A DNA stretch of 64,000 nucleotides from the NCBI GenBank assembly GCA_019843655.1, contig JACDQD010000003.1, forward strand, positions 7,380,925 through 7,444,924. Reading direction: 5' to 3'. Positions 63,998 to 64,000 of this stretch are shown here, one piece after another; the first letter of the stretch is position 1, and every line of letters starts with the position of its first letter. The position numbers were made by a program, and so were the translations under genes. This DNA comes from Lethocerus indicus. Its lineage: Eukaryota; Arthropoda; Insecta; Hemiptera; Belostomatidae. The notes under the pieces are model-generated. The model was not told where the DNA came from, searched no databases, and worked only from the letters and a program-made list of their open reading frames with translations.

Positions 63998-64000
63998 TCC

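Overview
The window is animal nuclear DNA, most likely from an insect with large introns. It is AT-rich, has long non-coding stretches, five (TA)n microsatellites, and coding blocks bounded by GT/AG splice sites. I see no operon-like layout and no prokaryotic genes. No species can be named from the sequence alone.

The only gene I can support runs on the + strand from about 14.0 kb to the stop codon at 63,995-63,997. It is the orthologue of Drosophila forked / vertebrate espin, an actin-bundling protein that cross-links parallel filaments (bristles in flies, stereocilia and microvilli in vertebrates). I assembled 13 coding exons by eye. Every junction is GT-AG and every phase matches. The sum is 2,721 nt, a 906-residue protein plus stop if translation begins at the ATG at 14,370. 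The order is: acidic N-terminus (exon 1), ankyrin repeats (exons 2-5), conserved FYLH segment and first proline run (exon 6), acidic linkers (exons 7-8), proline-rich tracts (exons 9-10), WH2-like actin-binding segment (exon 11), and lysine-rich PxWKR actin-bundling module (exons 12-13).

Two further candidate first exons fit the same frame. One at 29,657-29,700 would replace the first ankyrin exon and give about 830 residues. One at 51,954-52,254 would drop all ankyrin repeats and give about 653 residues with a cysteine-containing hydrophobic N-terminus. This resembles the nested-promoter layout known for Drosophila forked. Exon 1 seems to carry a one-base deletion in a G run that cuts off a longer acidic N-terminus starting at 14,284.

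Layout: 1-14,000 is upstream or intronic DNA with no supportable gene, holding a foldback element (3.3-3.6 kb) and a GC-rich island (11.6-11.85 kb). 14.0-14.5 kb is a GC-rich promoter and exon 1. 14.5-40.9 kb is two large introns around exon 2. 40.9-50.2 kb holds exons 3-6. 50.2-55.3 kb is an intron with a second foldback and the internal first exon. 55.3-64.0 kb holds exons 7-13, a decayed LINE fragment (59.4-59.9 kb) and a possible tRNA-derived SINE (62.1 kb). CpG content changes in patches along the gene, with the 3' introns strongly CpG-poor.
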